From the NCBI GenBank assembly GCA_016858145.1, contig JAEHOE010000050.1, positions 62,001 through 126,000 on the forward strand: 64,000 bases of DNA, written 5' to 3'. Shown here in pieces: positions 25,673-39,100 of the stretch. The first letter of the stretch is position 1, and every line of letters begins with the position of its first letter. The notes under the pieces were generated by a model, which saw only the letters and a program-made list of their open reading frames with translations, made no database searches and was not told the DNA's origin. The position numbers and the translations under genes are program-made. This DNA is from Edaphochlamys debaryana (Eukaryota > Chlorophyta > Chlorophyceae > Chlamydomonadales).

Positions 25673-28600
25673 TCAAGAAGAGCCGACGCTCTCCGTGGGC
25701 CAGTTGGGCTTCCAGCCGGCATCCCCGCCGAAGGGGTCGGCTCCGGCTGCGGCGGCCGCTGCGGAGGCCGCCACCGCCATCGCCTCGCCACCGCCCTCCT
25801 CGTCGCCCATCACCATGTCCGTGCTGCTGGCGCCCGCCGGCCCGGCCCCGCCGCCGCCGCCCGCGCCGTCACCGGCCTCGCCCCCCGCGCCGCCTGCTGC
25901 TCCGCCGCGTGCGCCCGGCGCTCCCCCCAGGCCGCCCCCCAGCCCCGCCCCCTCCTCGTCGTCGCTTGTGGCCAGCAGCACCTCGTCGTCGTCGATGTGC
26001 ACGTCCGCGCCAGAGCCGTCGCCTGGGGGGAGGGGGGGAGCAGCAGGAAGGGGGCGCACAGCACGGATCAGGAGTGAGCAGCGCAGCAGCCAGGAGGGAG
26101 GGGGGGCGCAGCGCTCAAATGCGAGAGGTACAGGGCTAGTCAGAACAGCAAGACGTAGAGCAGGCGCAGGGCCGGGGACAGAGCCAGACCACGGGCCCTG
26201 GCACTCGTGGCCTGCCTGGGGCTGAAGAGGGGCCGGGCTCAAGCCGCCCCAGCCCTGCAACGCCCGTGACCCCCAACCCCTATCCCCATGTCCATCGGCC
26301 CCAAGCCCGTGCCCCCCGCACGCACCTAGCCGCCCCTGCCCCTGCCCGTGCGAGGTGGAGGCCTCGGCGTCCTCCATGGGCTCCAGGTCCGCGTTGAAGG
26401 CGGGCAGGTCCCGGTCCCGCAGGTGCATCGAGTTGAGCGCCTCGGTCAGGTCCGCGTTGGCGGCGTCCCCCATGGGCCCGTGCCCCGGCCCGCCCAGCTT
26501 GTGCTGCTCGTCGCCGTGCCCGTGCCCGCCCGGGCCGCCCTCGAACATGCTGGTGCCGCCGCCCCGGTACCCGCCCTCGTCGTCGCCCTCCCCCTCGCCC
26601 TCGTCCTCCTCGTCCTCGTCGTCCCCCTCGTCCACCACGTTGTAGCGGTGGTAGAGCGCGGGCTGCATGCCCTGGATCTCGCCCAGGTCCATGTCGTTCT
26701 GAGCGGGGAGAGGGGGCGGGGCAGGGGGCAGGGGCGGGGAGAGAGGGTGGCCGAGGCGGCAGGCGCTGAGGGAACAGCCAGACTGGCAAGTAAGAAAGGC
26801 AGGCGCGCAAGCCGTCGCATCTCCTCTCCGCGCAGATGCAATCCAGGTGCGGGGGGCACAGGCCCAGGGACAAGCGGCCACGCGTGGGCATGGAGGAGCA
26901 CCAGCCGCCGTTCACGGATGGCGGCGGTGGACCCGCCCTCGCTGGACGCGCAGCAGTAACGAATGAACCTTGTCGCTCACGGTTGCACCTGCCGCTACTT
27001 ATGCTTGCGCTCATCAAAAACCTCCCGACCCACATGGCACAACAAAGCCCGCGTCCAAGCACCCTCCCGAGGCCTGCACTCTGTTGCCGGCTACGCTTCC
27101 GTTCCCTCCCCGCCATCACCCCAACCGCACACCCTCCGACCCACTTGAACGCCCCTCTCTCCCAGCCCCTGCCCCCCCGCACCTGGTACTCGTCCCCGTC
27201 GCTGTCTATCCCCGCCAGGTCGGTGGCCGCGGGCCTGCCGCACTGCCACTTGGAGATGTTCTCCACCTCCTGGCGCGGGTGCAGCTCGGCCGCCAACCAG
27301 GCCTGCCAGCCCGCGTGCGAGGCCAGGTAGCCCTCCACAGCCGCCTTGTTCACGCTATCGGCCGCCGACACGCCCGCGCTGGCCGAGGCCACGCCCTCGA
27401 GCGTGGATCCGATCTGGATCACGTGGCCGAGGTACCCGGCGCGCAGCACGGGCTTGGAGGCAGCCATGGCCTCGAAGCCGGGGCGCGGCGCGGGCCGCAC
27501 CTCGGTGGGCAGGCTGGTGATCCAGTCCAGAACCTTGCAGTCCTCGAACAGGTAGGGGATGAGGCCCTCCGAGGGCCGCGCCACGCCCGCCACCAGCATG
27601 GCCGTCACGTTGTGGTGCAGCAGGTTGTTGAAGGGGTAGGCGCGGAACAGCTCCAGGCACACGGGCACGCTGTTGCTGCTCACCAGCCCGCGCTCCGCCA
27701 CCACGTCGCCGCTGCGCAGCAGCACCGCCATCAGCTCCACCACTTTGAGCTTGGCGCGGCCCAGCGGCGGCTGCAGCAGCCCGTAGGGCGTCTCCAGCGA
27801 GGCCGCGCCGTCCTGCTGCTGCAGCAGCGCCACCAGGCTGGGCAGGTGGTTCACGATGGCGGCCACCGCCTCCGACTTGGCGCGCCGCGCCGACTCCTGG
27901 AGCGGCGAGCCGTCCATGAGGAGCTCGGGGTTTGAGCGCTTGGGCTCAAGCAGCGCTATGCAAACGTCCAGCGCCGCCACCAGCACCTGCCGCCCGGGCT
28001 GCAGCGCATGCTGAAACAGCGCGCCGATGCACTCCTCGCGAGTGAGCTTGGCGGCCAGCGGCGAGGGCTGCGTGTGCGCTATGGCCGACAGGATGTCCGC
28101 GGCGTTGGTCTGCACCTCCACCGAGTGGCTGGACCCCAGCCGGTTCAGCAGCAGGTTCACCAGCGGCGTGTCCGCCAGCCACTGCGCGTAGGTGGGCATG
28201 AACATGATGCTGGACTGCTCGTCCGCGCCCACCAGCCGCTTCACGATCTCGGTAACCGAGGTGGTGTCAACGTGGCTGACCAGCTTCTCCAGGATGTGGG
28301 GATTCTCCTGCAAGGTGAGCCGGCACGAACCCGCCCGTCAGCCGGCCGTCTCCGACAGCAACAAGCGGCATCTGAGCAGTAAGCCAAGGGGGGAAGCGAG
28401 GGGGGGAGCGGGGCGGACGCACCTGGAAGTGCTGCATCATCTCGTTGGTCTTGCGCAGCAGCAGGTGGGACACCACCCGCCCAAAGTAGCCCGCCGTCTT
28501 GCAAGACAGGGGCGGCTCCGCATCGAGCAACGAGAAGAGCAGACGCATGAGGTCGGCATCCTCCAGCAGCGTGTTGAAGACCGCCTCCACCTCGCAGCAG

Positions 28601-29125
28601 AAGACCTCACAAGACGTGAAGGGGTACCTGCGCATGAACCCCGCTCAGCCACCATCGAGCACAACCCGAGCGCAATCAACTCACTTGTAGGTGCGCTTGG
28701 GGTCATCGAGCTCGCCGGGAGGCTCGACAATGTACCTGGGCGCAAATGTCGGGTCTGTTGGCTCGCCGTGTCGCTAATCGGACCGCCCAGCTGCCCGGTC
28801 AGCGCACTCACTTGATTAACTGCTCGACGGTGCTGCGCTCGCGGAGGCTGCGAGGGCAAAGCGAGTTGTCGGCAAGGGAGATCGAGCAGGCACCCGCTCA
28901 ACCCGACCACTTACAAGGCCACGAGCCGGCCGTTGAGGCTTTTGCATTCTTGCACGATATCATCCTCCTCTAGCAGTTCCTCGAGGGTGAACTCCTCCTT
29001 ATCGAGGATTTGCTGCATGAAATTGCCGCAGGGTCAGCGCACACGCTCCGTTGGTCCAAGGCTCCCATCGGCCTTCTTACCTCTACCGGTGAGGGCTGCG
29101 TAAACCCGGTAACCTTCCAAAACAT
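25673..29125 (-). CDS. SAPS-domain (SIT4-associated) protein phosphatase regulatory subunit
   Basis: Eight exons: 29125-29081, 29012-28915, 28847-28812, 28735-28685, 28627-28423, 28307-27183, 26698-26326 and 26022-25673, encoding 760 residues. The N-terminus MFWKVTGFTQPSPVEQILDK followed by EEFTLEELLEEDDIVQECK is the hallmark start of the SAPS family. The armadillo-like body carries YFGRVVSHLLLRKTNEMM, NPHILEKLVSHVDTTSV, NLLLNRLGSSHSVEVQTNAA and an AYPFNNLLHHNVTAML block. Family members bind the PP6/Sit4 catalytic subunit and direct it in cell-cycle and stress signalling. The last two exons encode an acidic stretch (Asp, Glu, Gly repeats near 26560-26640) and a Gly/Ala-rich tail, probably disordered, ending in NWPTESVGSS. 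The 1,125-bp exon 6 is much longer than others in the window. Confidence 0.9.
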
Positions 29126-29292
29126 GTTGGAAGGGGCCCCGCTCCGTCCCCGCTGCGGCGGCTTTCGCTAACAGGTGCCTCCTATTCTATCAGTCCCTGC
29201 CAGCCGCGCCGCATGATGGCGTAAGGGGCCGGCTGGAGCAAGAGTGGGGCGCACAGACCACCGCTGAATCGGGCAGCGCTTGAATGGTCGCA

Positions 29293-29620
29293 CGACCGTT
29301 GCACGCCTACGACTTGCAGAGGTCGCGGCTAGCCTATGGATCCTCTATGTGCTGCAGCTAGTCCACAGGCGTTTGCGACTGAGGCCGCGTCAGAGCGACT
29401 CGCTCCCCATCGTACGCCATGCAGAAACTACACGACCCCCGGGCTTTCGCGCTTTTCCCCCCGGGCCCCCGCTCCAGCCCTGGATCGGGGGCGTGCCCGG
29501 CATGGGCCACGCAATGTGCAACGATTGCATCTGTCGCAAGGCGCACACGGTTGGGGCGGCGCAGTGCGGCAGTGGTGACACCGGTGGCAGTGGGAGGCAG
29601 TGGGGGACCTGGCTGGTCGA
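29293..29620. repeat. Diverged dispersed repeat, copy 1
   Basis: Begins CGACCGTTGCACGCCT and contains CGTACGCCATG, then a GGCATGGG...ACGC...GCGCACAC pattern. The same order of landmarks recurs in copy 2 with many substitutions. No terminal inverted repeats, protein domain or target duplication was found. Confidence 0.5.
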
Positions 29621-30378
29621 CAGCCCTTCCATCCCTACTCGCCCCTACATGAAGAGCCTGGTCGAATTGAAGCGGGTCACGCTCCCCCTCGGCCCAACTT
29701 CGAATGGACTCAATCGCTCGACCCTCTTATGCTTCCTTTGGGGGGGGGCACCAGTGTAGGCGTTCCCTGCGATGATTGCCGCCGCATCGGGCACCCCTGC
29801 CTTGCAGCTCCGGCCACCGTGGCCTGCGGCTTGCACTGCACTCTGTACCGGTATCTATCATGTCATGCCTGGGTTGCGATGCCTCCCGCAACCTCCTGCT
29901 CCACCTGACGCAGCTCTTCAGTAGTGTTCCCCGGGGCACAAGCCATGCTGGGGCCGTGGGGGTTGACGGGCAGTGACGTTGGGTGGCGTTCGATCGTGGC
30001 ATCGCCACGCGCAGCGTCTGGGGCGTCTGGCTGGCGTCTGGCACCGCATCCTGGGCTCTACCGCATGGACATATTGGAGCCGCTGGGACCCCGAGGGGGG
30101 TCGCAGTGGGCTCCTGCCGCAGCAACGGCACGTGGGGTGCCTGGATGAGTGGGGTTGGAAAGCATGGACACGGCTCGGACCCCTGCCTGGGTGGACATCC
30201 CTCTCTACTTGTCAGCGTAAGGAGAGCCTACAAACCTTTGGTTTGTGAAAGAGCGAGTGTGGAACTCGAGCTGGGCGGCTCGGGCGAATCCATGTTCATC
30301 TTCGTAACCTTTGGCCATCAGTGTTGGTGCGGGGGGCCTTACCCCTCAAGCCGGCCGCTTGCCCTCTTGACCTGCTCG

Positions 30379-30990
30379 ACCGTTGCACGCCTCGTAGCTA
30401 GCCTGAGAAAATCCTATGCTTCGGCTAATCCTTAGCGCTTGCGACCGCAGGTCACGCCGGATTGGGTTAGACCCGGGTCAGGAACGTAGATGGGTTTGGC
30501 GCACTGCGGGCGGGCCCTGGGGGGACGGATGCACCGTTTGCCGTGGTAAAGCTCCGTCCTTCCATCCAGCCTTCGGCGGGGCCCAAGTGCCGAGTACACC
30601 ACTCCTTAAGACTCGGTTGAAGAACAACTGTAGAGCCCAGGACCCTGGCTCCAGATCCCTGTACGTCACCAGGCATAGGGTCACCGCGCCTGGCAGAGCC
30701 GGCAGATCCTGCTAGGGGTGGATCCAGCCGTTGGCGGTTAGGCCAGCATGGCGGCAACTCTCACCGCGGCTCTCCAGTTTGCGCCGCACCGTACGCCATG
30801 GAGCCCATAACAATCGACCGGCCCGGGCCTTCCCCTGGGGGCCAGCACCCTGCTCCAGTCAGGGGTCAAGCGCGTGCCTCGGCATGGGTCACGCGGTGTA
30901 CACATACTGCGCGTGTCGTGAGGCGCACACTGGTGGAGCGGGCCCCTGCTCAGGAGTGACACCCGCCATCATACCCTGTACACCTGCTGT
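30379..30990. repeat. Diverged dispersed repeat, copy 2, interrupted
   Basis: Landmarks of copy 1 occur in the same order: CGACCGTTGCACGCCT at about 30379, CGTACGCCATG at about 30790 and GGCGCACAC at about 30921. About 300 bp between roughly 30475 and 30785 has no match in copy 1, so one copy has gained or lost a segment. Confidence 0.45.
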
Positions 30991-32117
30991 AGCACCATTG
31001 GCGGGTAGTGCTTTGATCAGCCACCCATGCTGACCAGGCACAGCTCCAATTACCCAATCAAGAGACGGGCAGCGCTCCTTCAGTCCTCGTAGCCCGGGCC
31101 TGGGCCCCGTTCCCAGTTCCCCATCAAGTTGGCGCCCCGGCACATGGGCTGCTTGGCAGCCCGGCTCTCTGACAGGCATGGTCCCAGTCCGTTTCCTGAG
31201 ACATATCCTCCGCAGAGGCACCATCAGTTGCCTTCAGGCGTCCGCGGGCGTACCTCATCAAGCACACGGTCTCTGGTGGATGGCCAACGCCTTATGGGGG
31301 GGGACCCAGCATGCGCCAGCGCTCATAACGATTGCACTCTGACACAATATCCCGCGCTCATGTCAAACCGCCCCACTAGCGCTTTGAAATCTGCCGCCCA
31401 TGCAACTGGCCAACTGCCGCCTCGGCGCCATGGCTTTGCCCCGTCATGCTCAGCGCCTACTGCCCCCTCAACCCTTGGATGTAGAAGAAAACAACGAAGC
31501 GAAGCGCTTGGTTGTGGCATAGGGCGTGTTCCGCTGACTACGCAGACCTGTGGGGCACAGGGGCACGGAATCTCGCGGGTGCGACGAAGGCAAGTGTGTC
31601 GGGCCATCCGGCGATGGCGGGGGTGCTGGCGGAGGTGTGGTGGGGGCCGGTCTGCGCGGGGTTGGGCAAGGCACTGTGCGGGGGCGGGGCCGGCGGGGGT
31701 CAGCGGGGGTTAGAAGACATCAACGAAGCGAACGGCGGGGGTCGGCGGGGGCCGGCGGGGGTTCGCACGCGGGACGTCGGCACGCGGGCAACGGCCGAGG
31801 GCCTGCGTTGTCGCTGCTAGAGCCAGATCTTCCAGGACCGAGCTGCTTATGAGTGCTGCGTGTATCCAAGGTGGGCGAGTGGTGCGCGAGCGAGCGATAC
31901 AGCGAAGGAAAGGGACAACCCGATGAAGGCGTTTCGTCGATCTTGACGCCCTTGCCCCAGACGTTTGCACCTGCGTTATTGTATACGTTGACTGAATCAA
32001 GGTAGAGGGCATCTGCAGGCCCAGCACGCTGTGAGCCGGTCCACGAGCTTGCCGACCGAACCATTCTTTAGCTGCGGTGCTCTAGCGCGCAATTCGCGCC
32101 GACCCAGCTCAGCAACA

Positions 32118-35063
<2,946 letters not shown>

Positions 35064-36161
35064 GCGGCGCGGGCGCGGTAGAGGCGCTCGCAGCGGCTTC
35101 GGAGGCGGCGGAAGCAGCGGGGCGGACGGACGGCAGGGAGCAGGCGCAGCTGCTTGCGGGGACCGCTGACGGCGCACAGTAGAGCGCTGGTGGTCGGGGG
35201 CTGGCGGGCGCCAGAGGGGAGGAGGGGTTCCTGGGTTGAGCTCGCAAGAGCTTTAGGGAGAGCGGGTGGGTCCGCGGGGGCATGGGAGACTGGCGTGATG
35301 CTTCGGGGAGGGCCGGGAGGTGACCTGACGTTGCAAGGTCGAGAGACGTTGCACTGCATTGAGGGTTTGGCTTAAGCCGGTGGCGTGGACAGAGTGATGA
35401 GCCAGAGGCTCGAATGTCGCAGGGAAGGGGTGGAGTCGAAGAGCGTGTCCTCGGGCCGCAAGCTGCTCGAGAAGAGTGACCCTTGACCATCTAGTGCAGG
35501 TGACCCTCGGCCCACAGGCCGGCTACGGCCTGCAGCAGAAGACTTTTGACGGGGGAGACTCCCTTGGACTGAACTGGATGGGGTTGTCGGAGTGGGCTGA
35601 GTGATTGTGGCGCGCGCTGGGCGCACAGCTTGTAAGCGATAGGCGCTGGCTGGTTGACGGGCCGTGTGCGCGGGCCTCCATGGGCTGTGTGCGTGCCAGC
35701 CCCGGCATGCACCGGCCAGGCGCAGCCCTCCGTGCGTCCAGCAACTGCACTGGTCAACAGGAACGGCTGGCAGGCAGGCGGGGCACGCCAACCTGTTGTC
35801 ATCAGCTGGATTCCGTTGGCAGGCGTCGGCCTTGCCAGGCTGCCCCCCTGCGCCTGCTGGAGTCTACCGAGAATGATTGAGTAAGGTCGCGCGTGGAACG
35901 GCCGCGTGGGAACGGTGGGCCACTGGCGGTGGCGGGGCTGCCGAGACCGCGTGCCAGAGCGTGCCGCGGCAGTACAACCTCCCGATACCAACATCCCCGA
36001 CCGCCAGAACAGTGCTCTCAACCAAACCTATTGATTTATACGCGATCGACACTAGACCTATGACCATTGTCTCGACCTGCTCGCGCGCGGCCCGCGGAGT
36101 CCACATCCGCGCGCAACCTATTAGCGATGCTCAAGCGCGCGTAGCACACCCTAACTGAAGC
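35064..36161. other. Intergenic: GGPP synthase 3' flank and dynein promoter side
   Basis: No gene could be supported. The last 170 bases before the dynein start are less GC-rich than the rest, as expected of a promoter or 5' UTR. Confidence 0.5.
35631..35635 (+). terminator. Probable poly(A) signal TGTAA of GGPP synthase
   Basis: The first TGTAA seen downstream, about 570 bases after the stop, implying a long 3' UTR like those of many green-algal genes. Confidence 0.4.
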
Positions 36162-39100
36162 ATGGATCGGCGGCTGGAATGGATTCAGGAGCGGGCGTGC
36201 CTGGGCCTTGGAGTGCAGCCCGAGCTCTTCGAGCAGGCTGTCGCCAATCCGGACACCCGGACCACGGTGACCAGCTTTCTTGATGGAGGTGCGTCGACCG
36301 AAAGCACGGGGCTACGTATGCCAGCTTTGACCCAAGCTTCTGCGTCGCATGCGGTCCCGCAGTCGCTGGGACGTCCTCCCTGCTCTTCGCGCTCGAGCAG
36401 GCGACCATCTATGTGGAGGAGTACCAGGAGGTGCTTGCGGAGGAGTAAGTCGCTGTTTCAAGAGCATTGGACACGGCACATGCCACGCAGCAGACTGGTT
36501 GCAGACGGAAGTGGCAGCGTGACAGGGACGTGTTCCTTGTGCTGCAGGCAAGACTCCAACTTGGAGAACGGGGAAGGAGAGGAGCATGAGGGCGAGGGGA
36601 GCCACGATGGCGAGGGGAACCAAGGTAAGCCATCGGCCACGGACAACCTGCCAGGCGCGCTTGTGTTGCGATCAGCTACGGCAGGCAGGGGTATGTGGTG
36701 CTGCCTGTGTGGCGCCGGGGGATGGGCAGGTTGGCAGGCTGGGCTGAAGGCTTCGCCGGGGGGGGCTCAGCACGTTTCGTGCCGATGGGCCGCAGGCGCT
36801 GAGGACAGTCAAGTGACGGGGGAGGCCTCTGCCGAGGACGGCGCAGCGCCCGCCGAGGGCCAGCAGGAGGGCGAGGAGCCGCCCAAGGCCTCCCGCGCAG
36901 CCACTCCGGAGGCCGCCACCGCCACCGCCAACGGCACGCCGCGGGCCGGCACGCCGGAAGCCGCGGCAGCGCCGCCCGCCGACGGCGCCGCACCTCCCCC
37001 CGCGGAGGCCGTCGCCGCCGAGGGCGAGGCCGCGCCCGCTGGCGAGAACGGCGAGGGGGCCGAGGGCGGCGAGGGCGACGAGCCGCCCCCGCCCCCTGCG
37101 CCAAAGTACATCCGCAAGGTCATCTCTGTGCCCAAGGTGGTGTCCAAGCTCAACGTGGCGCTGGGCTGCCTGCCCGAGGACCAGTCCGCCTGCCCCGCCT
37201 TCTACTTCATCCTCAACCGCCCGGGGCGCGTGGCGGTGGAGGAGCTGGACGAGGCGGTGGAGTTCGGCCTGCTGCCCGAGGGCCCCAGCCTGCGCATCCT
37301 GGAGCAGATGCTGTCGGCCGTGTTCGTGCCCATCCTGCTGCAGATGAGCGGCGGCGACGTGGTGCAGGGCGGCGTGCTGATGCAGTCCATGGCCAACAGC
37401 GCGCACCGGGAGCTGCTGGGCAACATGCAGAAGTTCCACTCCCAGGTCACGCAGGCGCTGCAGCAGCTCACGGGGGACGTGACGCTGCAGGTGGGGGCGG
37501 GGGGAGGGGAGGATGGGGGCTGGGGGCGGAGGAGGAGGCGGAGGAGGGACTATGGGCGGAGGGGTCATAGGGCGGGGCGGGGTGAGCTAGGCTGGGGATG
37601 GTGGGAATGGGGCGGGGAGGGTGGGCATAGCACGAAGTGGGGGCTGGGGGAAAAGCGGTGTGCGGGAGATGGCGGGGAGCGACGGGCGGCTGGCACCAAG
37701 CGATGCTGTGAGATGGCCGGAGGGGTGTGGTGCTGAGGTTGGATCAGGGGGCTGACTGGCATGGGGTGAGCACCTTGGCTGGGAGGCCAGGGGGAACCGT
37801 CAGGCTGGGGATGCATGGCCAGAAAGGCGAGCTTGCCAAAGGGTTTGGGCAGGGCCTGCCCGGGATCCACCGGGCGCGGTCAAGAGGGCTGGCTGTTTTG
37901 GCTGGGCACAAGGGACAGACTCAGGGTCCTGTAATGCTTGGGCACCACGCGACCCCCTGCCCCCGCCTGCTCCGCGCCCCCCCCCCCCCCAGGTCCCCGA
38001 CGTGCCCCTGGAGGACGTGGAGCGGGCGGCCGCGGACAGCGACCTGATCAACCAGCTGGAGCAGTACATGGCGGAGTGGAGCCAGGTGGGGGGCTGGGGG
38101 AGGGAGGTAAAGATGGGAACGGAAGGGAAGTAGGAGCGGCAGGGCGTGGGTCCGCTGCCTGTGGTGACGGGGACGGGACGGTGAAGCGAAAGGGGAGTAG
38201 GGACGGGCGAAGAGGAGCGACAGGCCTCGCTTGGTTGACGCAGAGAGGGGAAGGCCAGTCGCGTGGTGGGCGCGAAGAAATCTGTCTCTTAGCTGCGCCT
38301 GATCATCACCCCCACCCCCCGCCCGCCCCCAGGTCCTGGCCAGCGTGCTGCAGCGCGAGAGCCAGAAGCACCCCACGGGCAAGGGCCCGCTGGCGGAGAT
38401 CGAGTTCTGGCGCGAGCGCAACGCCGTGCTGTCCAGCCTGTACGAGCAGCTCAACCTGCCGCAGGTGGGGCCAGGAGGCAGGGCACGGGCGGGGGTGGCG
38501 GCCGGGTTTGCTGAGGCTCGGGCCGTGACGCCCCCCCACACCCCACGCCCACACCCCCACAGCCGCACACCCTCGAAACGCCCCCTGCAACCTCCACCCC
38601 CCCTTCCACCCCATCCTCCCTTCCTTGCCATACTCCCAGGTGAAGCGCATGATCCTGGCGGTGGAGAAGGGCAGTGACGACCGCAACCTGATCGCCGGCT
38701 TCAAGAGCCAGCTGGGCGAGCTGACCAAGCTGGCCACGGAGGCGCGTGACAACGTCAAGTTCCTGACCACGCTGGAGCGCCACTTCAAGAACATCGCCGC
38801 GGGCCCCCTGGCCGGTATCCTGGACACGCTGCCACCCATGATGAACGCACTGCGCATGGTGTGGATCATCAGCAGGCACTACAGGTGCGGGCGGGCGGGT
38901 GGAGGATGGGGGCAGTGGGTTGGGTTGAGGGGGCTGGTTGGGGGCAGGGTGGCGGCGGGGAGACATGATAAGCATGAGAACAGATCATGGTGAGATGTGC
39001 GCTCGTGGTCTGGAGTCCCACACGCCTGCCTGGGCCCCGTCATCACCCTCCCCCGCCCCCCCTCCCTGCCCCCCCAGCGACGACCAGCGCATGGGCAGCC

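Larger units (their letters stand above)
29126..32117. other. Three-kilobase gene-poor region between divergent SAPS and GGPP synthase genes
   Basis: No exon/intron gene could be built. Two stretches are recognisably related to each other (29293-29620 and 30379-30475 plus 30785-30990), so part is an old repeat. A G-rich, GGCGGGGGT-type run lies at about 31680-31760. Promoters of both flanking genes must lie at the two ends. Confidence 0.55.

Noticed and set aside
36672..37568. 298-residue minus-strand frame over dynein exon 4
   Set aside because: It is antisense to a low-complexity exon, with no domain and no splice structure.
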